Source: an uncultured Sphingomonas sp. (GTDB taxonomy: Bacteria; Pseudomonadota; Alphaproteobacteria; Sphingomonadales; Sphingomonadaceae). From it: a stretch of DNA of 50,133 bases. Shown here one piece after another: positions 41,836 to 50,133 of this stretch (positions are counted from its first letter, which is position 1; each line of letters opens with the position of its first letter). The stretch covers positions 1 to 50,133 of the forward strand of contig NZ_CAJYHX010000027.1 of NCBI RefSeq assembly GCF_913774285.1, given 5' to 3'. A program made the translations under genes and the position numbers. The notes under the pieces are model-generated. The model was given only the letters and a program-made list of their open reading frames with translations. It was not told the DNA's origin and ran no database searches.

Positions 41836-43886
41836 CGCAGGCCGATCCACAGCGTGCGCGGCGTCGCCCGTTCGATCACGTTGCCGCCGCTGATCCCTGC
41901 CTGCACCTCTTCATCGAACAGATTCTCGGCACGTCCCTCGATCCGCAGCGCGCGGGTGACCGGCACGCCGAGTGTCGCGTCGACGGTCCAGGCCGAATCG
42001 AGCCGGGCGCTGTTCTGGTCGTCCTCGAACCGTTCGCCAGCATAGCGCGCCGTCACCGAAGCATTGGCCAGCGCCGTGCGCCAGGCGAGGGTCGCTGATC
42101 CCTGGAAGCGCGGCGTCTGCGCCGGGCGCAGTCCGTCTAGGGACGCGGCCGCGCCCGAGGCGTGTACGCGGCTGTCGGCATAAGCCCAAGACCCGGCTAG
42201 GCTCCAGGCACCCAGCGTCCATTTCCCGTCCAGTTCGATGCCCTTGGCCTCGACGGCATCGAGATTCTGCCGCTGGCGATAGGCGCCGGCCGCCGAGACG
42301 AAGCCAACGCCCGGGAAGGTTCCGGGCCCGCGTGCCAGCGTGACATTGGCGATCGCGCCGTCGAGCCGGTTCCAATAGCCGGTAGCACGGAATACGAAGT
42401 CGGGCGCGGGCCGCAGGTCCACGCCCACTTCCCCGCCCCATAGCCGCTCAGGGTCAAGCCCGGGGTTGGCGGCGGTGGCGTCGGCACCCGCCCGGAACGG
42501 CCTGTAGAGCTCGTTGAGCGTCGGCAGGCGCCACCCGCGATAGCCGGCCGCGCGCAGCGTCACCGGGCCCATCGAATAGGCGGCACCCAGCCGGCCGGTA
42601 GGCTCCCAGCCATGCCGGTTGGCATAGCGCGAATCGGTGAGCACCGGGCCGGCGGCGAGGGGCGCCTCGAACAGGCTGCCCTCGTAGATCGTCCAATGGT
42701 CGAGGCGGCCGCCGGCATCGAGCGTCCAGCCACCGCCGGTGTAGCTGGCATTGGCGAAGCCGCCGGTGGTTAGGCTGGCACCGCCTGCGATTCGCCGCCG
42801 CGTCGGATTGGTGCCGGCAAAGGTATAGAGTTCGCGTGTCTCGCCAGACACGCGACGCAGATCGCCGCCCAGTCGCAGCGTGACGCCCCCACCCACCGGC
42901 GGCGCGACTTCGATCCGGCCGCCGATGCCGGTTGCCGGGACCTCCTGCTGCACGACCGGACTCACCGTGTCGCGTGCGGCGGAGATGCTGGCGAAGCCGC
43001 TCTCGAACTGCCGCACCTGCAGATAGGCGAGCGCCGACCAGCCCCATTCGCCCTTCTGCCCGTTGCCGCGCTTGACCAAGCGCACGCTGGCATCCGCGCC
43101 CTTGCTCAGCACATCGGTAAAGGCGGTGCCGCGGTCGCGCTGGTCGGTGAAGCCCGAGAGGTTGGTCTGAAGCTCGGTGCCGCCGCCGACGTCGGTGACG
43201 CCACGCACGGCGACGCTCGCCTGCTCATAGGGCGCCGCACGATCGACGCGGCCGGGGCTCACGATCGGCACGAAGCCGTCGCTGCGGCCATATTGCCCTG
43301 CCACCGTGAAGAAGCCGCTGCTTACCGGTACCGCAGCGACGGCATTCGCGTCGACACTGTTCCGGCTGCCGTAGAAAGCGCCGACGTTCAGCAAGCCTAG
43401 CTCGGCGGGACTGCCGCTCTCCAGCTCCACCGTACCTGCCAGCGCGCCCGGCCCGGCAAAGCCGCTGCCGCCGCCCCGCGTGACACGCACACCGGCGAGA
43501 CGGCCGGGCATATATGCCGGGAACGGCACCCAGCCGCCGAACGGATCGGTCTGCGGCACGCCGTCGAGCAGCAGCAGCGCGCGGCTCGAGGCATTGCCGC
43601 CCAGCCCGCGCAGCGTGATGCCCTGGCTGGTCGGATGCGCCGAGGTTGACGTCGAGCGGCGGAACTGGGCGAGGCCGGCCACATCGGCCAGCACGTCCTC
43701 GATCCGGTTGCTGGCGGTATCGGCCAGGCGGGCGCGATCGATCGTCACCACGTCATAGGCGGCATCGCCCGGCGGCACGTCGAGCCCGCGGCCGGTGACG
43801 ACGATCTCGTCCTGCGAACGATCCTGCGCGGCGGCCGGCGCCGCCACGCACAGCGCCGCGACCGCGCATCCCAGTTTCTCAAGCAT
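41820..43886 (-). CDS. TonB-dependent outer-membrane receptor
   Basis: The 688-residue protein has a signal peptide (LGCAVAALCVAAPAAAQD) and a short TonB-box-like EIVVTG. A plug domain (about 40-150, with RIEDVLADVAGL, QGITLRGLGGNASSRALLLLDGVPQTDPFGG) and a 22-strand barrel follow. The barrel includes the signature WRLPTLNELYRPF and a C-terminal LWIGLRYAMR strand. Size and plug pattern resemble vitamin B12- or siderophore-type receptors, but the ligand cannot be told. The ATG at 43886 lies inside the last eight bases of the maleylacetoacetate isomerase gene, so it is the last gene of the long pyrE operon. Confidence 0.9.
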   Translation of the reverse strand: MLEKLGCAVAALCVAAPAAAQDRSQDEIVVTGRGLDVPPGDAAYDVVTIDRARLADTASNRIEDVLADVAGLAQFRRSTSTSAHPTSQGITLRGLGGNASSRALLLLDGVPQTDPFGGWVPFPAYMPGRLAGVRVTRGGGSGFAGPGALAGTVELESGSPAELGLLNVGAFYGSRNSVDANAVAAVPVSSGFFTVAGQYGRSDGFVPIVSPGRVDRAAPYEQASVAVRGVTDVGGGTELQTNLSGFTDQRDRGTAFTDVLSKGADASVRLVKRGNGQKGEWGWSALAYLQVRQFESGFASISAARDTVSPVVQQEVPATGIGGRIEVAPPVGGGVTLRLGGDLRRVSGETRELYTFAGTNPTRRRIAGGASLTTGGFANASYTGGGWTLDAGGRLDHWTIYEGSLFEAPLAAGPVLTDSRYANRHGWEPTGRLGAAYSMGPVTLRAAGYRGWRLPTLNELYRPFRAGADATAANPGLDPERLWGGEVGVDLRPAPDFVFRATGYWNRLDGAIANVTLARGPGTFPGVGFVSAAGAYRQRQNLDAVEAKGIELDGKWTLGAWSLAGSWAYADSRVHASGAAASLDGLRPAQTPRFQGSATLAWRTALANASVTARYAGERFEDDQNSARLDSAWTVDATLGVPVTRALRIEGRAENLFDEEVQAGISGGNVIERATPRTLWIGLRYAMR

Positions 43887-44520
43887 GTGGTGCGACGGTA
43901 TCCGGATGGGCGGCGACGAACGCCGGATGGGAGATAGCAGCCGCTTCGGCGCGGCGCAGCAAAGGATAGGCATCCAGCGGCACGGCGAAGCGCCGGGCGT
44001 TGAACAATTGCGGGACCAGGAAACAGTCCGAGATGTCGGGTGCGGCACCGCCGAGGAACGGGCCGTCGCCGCCCGAGTTGCGCACCATCGCCTCCAGCGC
44101 CGAAAAACCCTCGGTCATCCAGTGTGCCGTCCAGGCCGAGCGGGTCGCCGCATCGGCGCCGACGCCATGCTCCAGATGCCGCATCACCCGCAGATTGTTG
44201 ATCGGGTGGATATCCATCCCGATCACCATCGCCCGCGCCAGCGCATCGGCCCGCGCATCGGGGTCGGCGGGAATGAGCCGCGGCTCGGGATAGCGCGCAT
44301 CGAGCCAGTCGAGGATCGCCAGGCTCTGGGTGAACACGCGCCCGTCCGCCTCCAGCGCCGGCACCAGCCCCTGCGGGTTGCGCGCGAGATGTTCGGGGCT
44401 GCGCTGGGCGTTCTCCAGCAGCGGAATCTCGTGCCGCACATGCTCCACCCCCTTGAGGGCGAGCGCGATCCGCACCCGATACCCCGCCGAGGAGCGGAAA
44501 TAGTCGTGCAGCACGAGCAT
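43879..44520 (-). CDS. maiA: Maleylacetoacetate isomerase (zeta-class GST)
   Basis: It isomerises maleylacetoacetate to fumarylacetoacetate with glutathione, a step of tyrosine/homogentisate breakdown. The 213-residue protein has the thioredoxin-fold start LHDYFRSSAGYRVRIALALKG with the SSAxxRVRIAL glutathione motif, then NPQGLVPALE, and the helical domain with INNLRV. AAGGA inside the end of the upstream AI-2E gene serves as ribosome binding site for ATG 44520. No homogentisate dioxygenase or fumarylacetoacetase is in the window, so its membership in this operon is odd. Confidence 0.9.
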   Translation of the reverse strand: MLVLHDYFRSSAGYRVRIALALKGVEHVRHEIPLLENAQRSPEHLARNPQGLVPALEADGRVFTQSLAILDWLDARYPEPRLIPADPDARADALARAMVIGMDIHPINNLRVMRHLEHGVGADAATRSAWTAHWMTEGFSALEAMVRNSGGDGPFLGGAAPDISDCFLVPQLFNARRFAVPLDAYPLLRRAEAAAISHPAFVAAHPDTVAPHA

Positions 44521-44524
44521 CGGC

Positions 44525-45622
44525 TCAGTCCTTTTCGGAGTCGTCGTCGCTTTTGGGCTTCTTGCCGTTGAGCCGGGCGTTGCTCTCCAGCGCCACCTTG
44601 ATCATCGCTACCATCGGATCGGCGAGCGCCAGCCCGAGCACGCCGAACAGCGTGCCCGAGAGGATCTGCGAGGACAGCGTCAGCGCCGGCGGCAGGTCGA
44701 CGGTGCGCTTGGCGACCATCGGGATCACGACATAGCCGTCGAAATTCTGCACGGCGAAATAGATGACGATCGCCCAGATGCCGGTTTCCTGCCCCGCACT
44801 GAAGCCCACCGCCGCCATCAGCACGCCCGAGATGATCGCGCCGACATTGGGGATGAAGGCGAGCACGCCGGTGATGATGCCGAGCAGCAGCGCCATCGGC
44901 ACGCCCGCGACGCTGAGGCAGATCCAGGTCAGCACACCCTCGAACAGCATGCCGAGCAGGCGCCCGGCGAGCAGCCGGCGCATCGTCGTCGCCATGCCGC
45001 CCAGCATGTGGGCGAAGGCGTGGCGCTGGTCGAGCGGCACCATCCATTGGAGACCACGCTCATAGATGCGCGGCTCCAGCGCGATGAACAGGCCGAGGAT
45101 CAGGATCATGATCATGCTGGTCACCGCGCCGATCGCGGTGCCCACGGCGCTGGTCAGCTTGCCCACCGAACCCAGCGCCTCGCGGATCATGCCGTTGATG
45201 TCCGACCGGCCGGGCATCAGCCCCATGTCCGAAGCCCAGCGGGCTACCCGGTTGGCCTGCGCCTCCAGCGTCGTGCGCAGCTGCTCCGCCTGCTCCGAGA
45301 TCTGCATGCCCGTCCGGTAGAAGACGAGGCCGAAGAACGCGAAGACCAGGATCAGCACTAGGCCGATGCGCAGGCCGCGTGGGATCGGCAGTACCTTGCC
45401 GAGCAGCCGCGCGCCGCCATCGAGCATCGAGGCGAAGACGAGACCGGCGAAGATGATCAGCAGCGGCTGGATCAGCAACACGATCAGCGCGATGCCGACG
45501 GCCATGCCCAGCCAGACGGCCGCCTTCTTGAACTCGGCGCGGGTGGCGGGGTCGCGAAACTCGTTCGGGCCCGGCTCGCGCACGACGCGGACGTGCGCGG
45601 ACTCCAGCGGATCGTTGCTCAT
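44525..45622 (-). CDS. AI-2E family transporter (YdiK/PerM-like permease)
   Basis: The 365-residue inner-membrane protein has about eight hydrophobic helices, and the AI-2E family motif region GVLAFIPNVGAIISGVLMA with the following PMVAKRTVDLPPALTLSSQILSGTLFGVLG. Members include the autoinducer exporter TqsA and many permeases of unknown substrate. The charged tail KKPKSDDDSEKD is cytoplasmic. The ATG overlaps the lepB stop (ATGA) and CGAGGAT lies upstream. It precedes maiA by four bases. Confidence 0.9.
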   Translation of the reverse strand: MSNDPLESAHVRVVREPGPNEFRDPATRAEFKKAAVWLGMAVGIALIVLLIQPLLIIFAGLVFASMLDGGARLLGKVLPIPRGLRIGLVLILVFAFFGLVFYRTGMQISEQAEQLRTTLEAQANRVARWASDMGLMPGRSDINGMIREALGSVGKLTSAVGTAIGAVTSMIMILILGLFIALEPRIYERGLQWMVPLDQRHAFAHMLGGMATTMRRLLAGRLLGMLFEGVLTWICLSVAGVPMALLLGIITGVLAFIPNVGAIISGVLMAAVGFSAGQETGIWAIVIYFAVQNFDGYVVIPMVAKRTVDLPPALTLSSQILSGTLFGVLGLALADPMVAMIKVALESNARLNGKKPKSDDDSEKD

Positions 45623-46509
45623 TTATCCTCGTGGGTAGGGTGCAGCGAAATGCCGAACCGATCCCCGCGGAAACCCGTGAACCACGTCAGCGGGTTCCAT
45701 GTCGACGAGCCATCGCGCGAAAAAGTGATGAACTCGGCACGCCCGCCGATATTTTCCCACGGCACCGGCCCGCCGAGCCCGCCCTGTTCGAGGCTGAAGC
45801 GGCTGTCGGCGCTGTTGTCGCGGTTGTCGCCCATCAGGAACACATGGTCCTTGGGCACGACGGTCGGCGGGAAATTGTCGCCGGCGGAGTCGCCCAGGTC
45901 GGCGACGTCGTAGCTGGCGCCGTTCGGCAGCGTCTCGCGGAACAGCGTCAGGCTGCAATAGGCCTTGCCCTGGTGGACGACGCGGCGGCCGTCGTAGAAG
46001 ATCGATCCGCCGCGCTCGGGATCGGGGTCGCAGCGGGTGTTGCCGTCGATCGGCACCAGCCGTTCGCCCAGCGGCTCGCGCGGGACGACCTTGCCGTTCA
46101 GCCAGACGATGCCGTCACGGACCGCGATGGTGTCGCCGGGCAGGCCGATCACCCGCTTGATATAATCGGTGCTATGCTGCGGCGGCGTGACGATGACGAT
46201 GTCGCCGCGCGCCGGCAGCCGGCCGAGGATGCGCCCGGGGATCGGCGGCAGCAGGTGGAAGGTCGGCGTGACGAAGGAATAGCCGTAGGGATATTTGCTG
46301 ACGATCAGCTGATCGCCCACCCGCAGCGTCGGCAGCATCGATTCCGACGGAATATAGAAGGGCTTGGCGATCAGGCTGTGGAAGGCCAGCACCCCCAGCA
46401 CCAGCCAGACGAGGCCGCGCACTTCGGCCCACCAATCGGTCCCCTGGCGTGTGGCGCTCTGGCGTCGCTCGCTCCGCTTGCTGCTCAACGCCAGTTCGTC
46501 CGCCCCCAT
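45619..46509 (-). CDS. lepB: Signal peptidase I
   Basis: It removes signal peptides from exported proteins at the periplasmic face of the inner membrane. The 296-residue protein has an N-terminal helix at about 31-48, then the catalytic serine S57 in PSESMLPT and the general base K118 in DYIKRVIGLPGD. The conserved GDNRDNSADSR box is present. The ATG at 46509 overlaps the acpS stop (TGATG); a GTG at 46512 is also possible. Usual alphaproteobacterial partners rnc and era do not follow. Confidence 0.95.
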   Translation of the reverse strand: MGADELALSSKRSERRQSATRQGTDWWAEVRGLVWLVLGVLAFHSLIAKPFYIPSESMLPTLRVGDQLIVSKYPYGYSFVTPTFHLLPPIPGRILGRLPARGDIVIVTPPQHSTDYIKRVIGLPGDTIAVRDGIVWLNGKVVPREPLGERLVPIDGNTRCDPDPERGGSIFYDGRRVVHQGKAYCSLTLFRETLPNGASYDVADLGDSAGDNFPPTVVPKDHVFLMGDNRDNSADSRFSLEQGGLGGPVPWENIGGRAEFITFSRDGSSTWNPLTWFTGFRGDRFGISLHPTHEDK

Positions 46510-46922
46510 CACATATCCTTTTCCGCCGGCACGGCCTCGATCATCACCATCGCGAACGCCCAGGGCATGTCGTCCGTGAGCGTCAGGTGCACCTTGGCCA
46601 CGTGTCCCGGTGGCGTCATGGCGTCAAGTCTCGCCTTGGCCCCGCCGGTCAGCGCGAGCGTGGGTGCGCCAGACGGTGCATTAACCACGCCGATATCCTT
46701 CATGAACACGCCCCGGCTGAACCCGGTTCCGACCGCCTTGGAAAATGCCTCCTTGGCCGCAAAGCGCTTGGCGAGCGTCGGGGCGTAATTGTGCGGGCGC
46801 TTGGCGGCCTTGGCGAGCTCGACCTCGGTGAACACGCGCTGCTCGAACCGGGTGCCGTAGCGATCGAGCGAATTGCGGATCCGCTCGATATTGCACAGGT
46901 CGGAGCCGAGACCGAGGATCAC
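46509..46922 (-). CDS. acpS: Holo-[acyl-carrier-protein] synthase
   Basis: It transfers 4'-phosphopantetheine from CoA to acyl carrier protein. The 137-residue protein has the magnesium ligands D8 (GLGSDLC) and E58 ([14 protein letters not shown]), matching the E. coli positions within one residue. The start is a GTG at 46922. The Shine-Dalgarno-like GAGAGGG immediately upstream is the edge of the palindromic repeat at 46927-47065, so the repeat both supplies the ribosome binding site and could mask it in a hairpin. It lies between pdxJ and lepB, as in many proteobacteria. Confidence 0.95.
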   Translation of the reverse strand: MILGLGSDLCNIERIRNSLDRYGTRFEQRVFTEVELAKAAKRPHNYAPTLAKRFAAKEAFSKAVGTGFSRGVFMKDIGVVNAPSGAPTLALTGGAKARLDAMTPPGHVAKVHLTLTDDMPWAFAMVMIEAVPAEKDM

Positions 46923-46926
46923 AGAT

Positions 46927-47065
46927 CCCTCTCCCGCCTGCGGGAGAGGGAGGGAGCCGCCGCAGGCGGCGGAAGGGTGAGGGTGTGTGGGGCGAGCGAG
47001 CAGGCCGGCCGATGTGAACCCGACTCACCCTCACCCCGACCCTCTCCCGCAAGCGGGAGAGGGAG
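46927..47065. repeat. Paired inverted palindromic repeat (unit family B) inside pdxJ-acpS junction
   Basis: The outer palindromes CCCTCTCCCGC-CT-GCGGGAGAGGG (46927-46950) and its near copy with an AA centre (47040-47063) face each other. Between them are GGGTGAGGGTG and its complement, and in the left unit an extra hairpin (CCGCCGC-AG-GCGGCGG). The pattern parallels family A but the sequence is different. It separates pdxJ and acpS within one operon. Confidence 0.85.
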
Positions 47066-47079
47066 AAGGCGGGCAAGCC

Positions 47080-47808
47080 TCACCGCGCCGAGTCCATCAG
47101 CGCGCGCATCCGCTGCACGACGGGCCCGAGCCCGTCGAAGATCGCCTCGCCGATCAGAAAATGACCGATGTTGAGCTCCATCACCTGCGGGATCGCGGCG
47201 ATCGGCACCACGTTATCGAAGGTGAGGCCATGTCCGGCATGCGGCTCGATGCCGTTGCGCGCCGCCAGCGCCGCCGCGTCGGACAGACGCTTCAGCTCGA
47301 CCGCGAGATCGTCGCCTTCCAGCTCGGCATAGCGGCCGGTATGCAGCTCGACGACCGGCGCACCGAGCCGGATCGCCGCGTCGATCTGGCGGGCCTCGGG
47401 TTCGATGAACAGCGAGATGCGGCTGCCATTGTCGCGCAGCTTGGCGACCATCGGTGCGAGCAGGTCGAACATGCCCGCTGCGTCCAGCCCGCCCTCGGTG
47501 GTACGCTCCTCGCGCTTTTCGGGCACGATGCACACGGCGTGCGGGCGATGCCGAATCGCGATCGCCAGCATCTCCTCGGTCGCGGCCATTTCGAGGTTGA
47601 GCGGCACGGTGAGTTCGGTCGCCAGCCGGGCGATGTCGCCGTCGGTGATGTGCCGGCGATCCTCGCGCAGATGCGCGGTGATGCCGTCCGCGCCCGCTTC
47701 CGCCGCGAGCAGTGCCGCGCGCACCGGATCGGGATAGCCGCTGCCGCGCGCGTTCCGCACGGTCGCGACATGGTCGATATTGACCCCGAGGCGCAGCTTG
47801 CCGGTCAT
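47080..47808 (-). CDS. pdxJ: Pyridoxine 5'-phosphate synthase
   Basis: It condenses 3-amino-1-hydroxyacetone 1-phosphate with deoxyxylulose 5-phosphate to form pyridoxine phosphate (vitamin B6). The 242-residue TIM-barrel protein has [16 protein letters not shown] at the start, [12 protein letters not shown], the catalytic glutamate region NLEMA, and GHGL and [12 protein letters not shown] near the C-terminus. I chose ATG 47808, which overlaps the pyrE stop as ATGA; the longer frame reads into pyrE antisense. The palindromic repeat and acpS follow. Confidence 0.96.
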   Translation of the reverse strand: MTGKLRLGVNIDHVATVRNARGSGYPDPVRAALLAAEAGADGITAHLREDRRHITDGDIARLATELTVPLNLEMAATEEMLAIAIRHRPHAVCIVPEKREERTTEGGLDAAGMFDLLAPMVAKLRDNGSRISLFIEPEARQIDAAIRLGAPVVELHTGRYAELEGDDLAVELKRLSDAAALAARNGIEPHAGHGLTFDNVVPIAAIPQVMELNIGHFLIGEAIFDGLGPVVQRMRALMDSAR

Positions 47809-48389
47809 GCGGTGATCGCCCGGCTCCCCGGCTTGATCGCCGGGATCGCCGCCAGCTCGGGGGGCAGCTGATCGGCCGGATAGGCCGGCACGTCGAGCTT
47901 GGTCAGCGAAATCAGCGGCACGCCCACGTCCGCCTTGCCGTTCGAGCGATCGACGATGCACGCCGCACCCAGCAGCGTGCCGGGATGCTTGCGGATCGCG
48001 GCGATGCACTCGCGCGAGGAGAGCCCGGTGGTCACGATGTCCTCCACCATCACCACGCGTGCGCCTTCGGGAATCTCGAAGCTGCGGCGCAGCTGGAACT
48101 CGCCGTCCTCGCGCTCGACGAACACCGCCTTGCAGCCGAGCGCGCGCGCCGTCTCATAGCCGGGGATGATCCCGCCGATCGCGGGGGAGACGACGATGTC
48201 GACCTCGCCGAAGGTCTCGCGAATCAGCTTGCCGAGCGCGCCGCACACCCGCTCGGTGCGGACCGGATCCTCGAAGATGCGCATCTTCTGGAGAAATACG
48301 GGAGAGCGCAAACCCGAAGACAGGATAAAATGCCCCTCAAGCAACGCGCCTGCGTCGCGAAATTCGTCGAGGATGGCGTCTCCGGTCAA
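47805..48389 (-). CDS. pyrE: Orotate phosphoribosyltransferase
   Basis: It makes orotidine 5'-monophosphate from orotate and PRPP in pyrimidine synthesis. The 194-residue protein has the PRPP loop [14 protein letters not shown], an upstream [15 protein letters not shown] segment and the start [20 protein letters not shown] typical of the short alphaproteobacterial PyrE type. It is the first gene of the long minus-strand operon, coupled to pdxJ by ATGA, and diverges from coxB. Confidence 0.95.
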   Translation of the reverse strand: MTGDAILDEFRDAGALLEGHFILSSGLRSPVFLQKMRIFEDPVRTERVCGALGKLIRETFGEVDIVVSPAIGGIIPGYETARALGCKAVFVEREDGEFQLRRSFEIPEGARVVMVEDIVTTGLSSRECIAAIRKHPGTLLGAACIVDRSNGKADVGVPLISLTKLDVPAYPADQLPPELAAIPAIKPGSRAITA

Positions 48390-48467
48390 TGTCTGGGCTC
48401 CTGAAGTCTGTGCTGGTTCGATCCTTTAAGTGGCGGGGGCTGCTACCGCAACCGCACGCGAAAAAGG

Positions 48468-48495
48468 TTGAGCATGGCCTTTTCCCAGCTATACC
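48468..48495 (+). promoter_or_regulatory. Candidate sigma-70-type promoter of coxB
   Basis: TTGAGC (48468-48473) and TATACC (48490-48495) are spaced by 16 bases, 66 bases upstream of the coxB ATG. They fit a housekeeping -35/-10 pair. It lies in the 171-base divergent gap between pyrE and coxB. Confidence 0.45.
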
Positions 48496-48560
48496 TTTGG
48501 TACAAAGGGCCGCTAGGATGCCCCGGTTGTGCGTTCCTGGAGAGGGGTGACAACACCATT

Positions 48561-49673
48561 ATGCGCAGTTTCTTGGTACCGACGATCCTGCTGGCCACCG
48601 GGCTGGCCTTCGCTTCTCCGGGACTGGCGCAACCCGCCGCCCCGGCTCCTGCCGCGTCGCCGGCCGCCGCTGCAGCGCCTGCCGCACCCGCTCCCAAGGT
48701 TGCCGACCCGACGCTCGATGCCGCGGGCAAGCCGCTGCACACGGCCGTGCCCGGCACCGGCGAGCCGGTCGACAAGGCCTATTACCTCCAGCAGCAGGTG
48801 ACGCCGACCGGGCAGGAAGCGCACTGGTTCCACAACACCATCCTGCTGCCGCTGATCACGATCATCTCGATCTTCGTGCTGCTGCTGCTGGTATGGGTGA
48901 TCGTCCGCTACCGCCGCGCGGCGAACCCGACGCCGTCGCGCACCAGCCACAATACCGCGATCGAGATCGTCTGGACGCTGGCGCCGGTGCTGATCCTGGT
49001 GGCGATCGCGATTCCCTCGATCAAGCTGCTCGCCGCGCAGTTCAAGCCGGCCCCCAAGGGCGCGGTGACGCTGAAGGCGATCGGCAACCAGTGGTTCTGG
49101 TCGTACGAATATCCGGACAACGGCAACATCCAGCTGACCGCCAACATGCTCAAGGAAGAGGGGCAAGTCGGCAAGGGTCAGCGCTATCGCACCGATGCCG
49201 ACGGCCCCCGCCTGCTCGCCACCGACCAGCGCGTGGTGCTGCCGGTCGGCGTGCCAATCCGCCTCGTCACCACCGCGACCGACGTGATCCACAGCTGGGC
49301 AATGCCCGCCTTCTGGATCAAGCTCGACGCGATCCCCGGACGGCTGAACGAGACCAGCTTCGTCATCCAGAAGGAAGGCGTCTATTTCGGCCAATGCTCC
49401 GAACTGTGCGGCGCGCGCCACGCCTATATGCCGATCGCGGTCGAGGCGGTGAGCCCCGCCAAGTTCGCGCAGTGGGTCGCCTCGAAGGGCGGCACCATGC
49501 CGGGCGCCGCGGTCGAGCCGGCCAGCACCACCGCCATGGGCAATGACGCGACCGACGCCACCGCCAACGGCGCGATGGAGAAGGCCCCCACCGTCGACGC
49601 CACCGCCACTCCGGCACCGTCCAACAAGCCTGCGACCGCGAACCCCGCCGGCGCCGGCAACACGGGCAACTGA
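48561..49673 (+). CDS. coxB: Cytochrome c oxidase subunit II
   Basis: This is the CuA-bearing subunit of the aa3-type oxidase, taking electrons from cytochrome c. The 370-residue protein has a signal peptide (about 1-24), then a Pro/Ala-rich linker (25-50) and two membrane helices (about 93-115 and 135-156). The CuA ligands are complete: H244, C279, E281, C283, H287 and M290. An Ala/Thr/Pro-rich tail of about 60 residues after the CuA domain is longer than usual and lacks a cytochrome c motif. ATG 48561 begins the signal peptide; GAGAGGGG lies about 13 bases upstream. Confidence 0.95.
   Translation: MRSFLVPTILLATGLAFASPGLAQPAAPAPAASPAAAAAPAAPAPKVADPTLDAAGKPLHTAVPGTGEPVDKAYYLQQQVTPTGQEAHWFHNTILLPLITIISIFVLLLLVWVIVRYRRAANPTPSRTSHNTAIEIVWTLAPVLILVAIAIPSIKLLAAQFKPAPKGAVTLKAIGNQWFWSYEYPDNGNIQLTANMLKEEGQVGKGQRYRTDADGPRLLATDQRVVLPVGVPIRLVTTATDVIHSWAMPAFWIKLDAIPGRLNETSFVIQKEGVYFGQCSELCGARHAYMPIAVEAVSPAKFAQWVASKGGTMPGAAVEPASTTAMGNDATDATANGAMEKAPTVDATATPAPSNKPATANPAGAGNTGN

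Positions 49674-50133
<460 letters not shown>

Noticed and set aside
39631..41850. A very long open frame on the minus strand joined in frame to the DUF2141 protein.
   Set aside because: It runs antisense to the GT4 gene and across the flippase-like gene in another frame, has no domain character, and the DUF2141 signal peptide marks the real start at 39630.
46927..47065. CRISPR-like array from repeated palindromes.
   Set aside because: There are only two units in inverted orientation, with no regular spacers and no cas genes in the window.
48415..48424. Second GGTTCGATCC in the pyrE-coxB gap.
   Set aside because: Again there is no cloverleaf around it, so it is neither a tRNA nor a convincing attachment site.

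Overview
The window looks like a piece of chromosome from an alphaproteobacterium of the order Sphingomonadales, most likely Sphingomonas or a close relative. The basis is high GC with strongly GC-ending codons, and the mix of an SSS sugar symporter, a TonB-dependent receptor, secreted M28, M61 and M1 peptidases, DUF1176, DUF2141, DUF1345 and DUF2231 proteins, an alphaproteobacterial aa3-type coxB-ctaD pair and paired-palindrome intergenic repeats. I recognise about 46 protein genes and they are densely packed. I see no rRNA, tRNA, CRISPR array, insertion sequence or prophage. No gap exceeds 300 bases; the largest (20965-21249, 36151-36419, 1037-1251) hold repeats or nothing recognisable.

Left part (1-14200). 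The 5'-truncated class Ia ribonucleotide reductase small subunit nrdB is followed by a palindromic repeat and a small membrane protein. Next is a galactonate-type sugar acid cluster on the minus strand (SSS symporter, dgoK, dgoA), diverging from a GntR/FCD regulator. Then come a secreted CehA-like PHP hydrolase, a DUF1345 membrane protein, inorganic pyrophosphatase, a secreted M61 peptidase with a PDZ domain, an isoaspartyl peptidase, ispG of the MEP isoprenoid pathway, a TauE/SafE permease and 3-hydroxybutyryl-CoA dehydrogenase.

Middle part (14200-36150). This holds DUF1176, a bifunctional class A PBP, an HNH nuclease, gluQ, a HIG1-like small protein, and a lipoprotein of the sorbosone/glucose dehydrogenase type with a DUF2231 partner. 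PduO-type cobalamin adenosyltransferase comes next. It is followed by a likely ergothioneine cluster: egtB and egtD overlap by one base, a PLP-dependent beta-eliminating lyase follows, and an EamA exporter begins at a TTGA overlap. After that come a convergently overlapping SDR, two tandem M28 peptidases, divergent pepN, a UbiB-like kinase and a PhoD-like phosphatase.

Right part (36400-50133). A set of envelope glycan genes (GT39-like membrane transferase, two GT4 transferases, a flippase-like membrane protein and a secreted DUF2141 protein) is arranged around a divergent promoter region. A long minus-strand operon follows: pyrE, pdxJ, a palindromic repeat, acpS, lepB, AI-2E permease, maleylacetoacetate isomerase and a TonB-dependent receptor, with almost every junction overlapping. 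The window ends in cytochrome c oxidase coxB and the 5' end of ctaD.

The points I find most interesting are the egtB-egtD-lyase-exporter arrangement, the GT/flippase/DUF2141 locus, the repeat that supplies and may mask the acpS ribosome binding site, and an abrupt codon-usage change inside nrdB.
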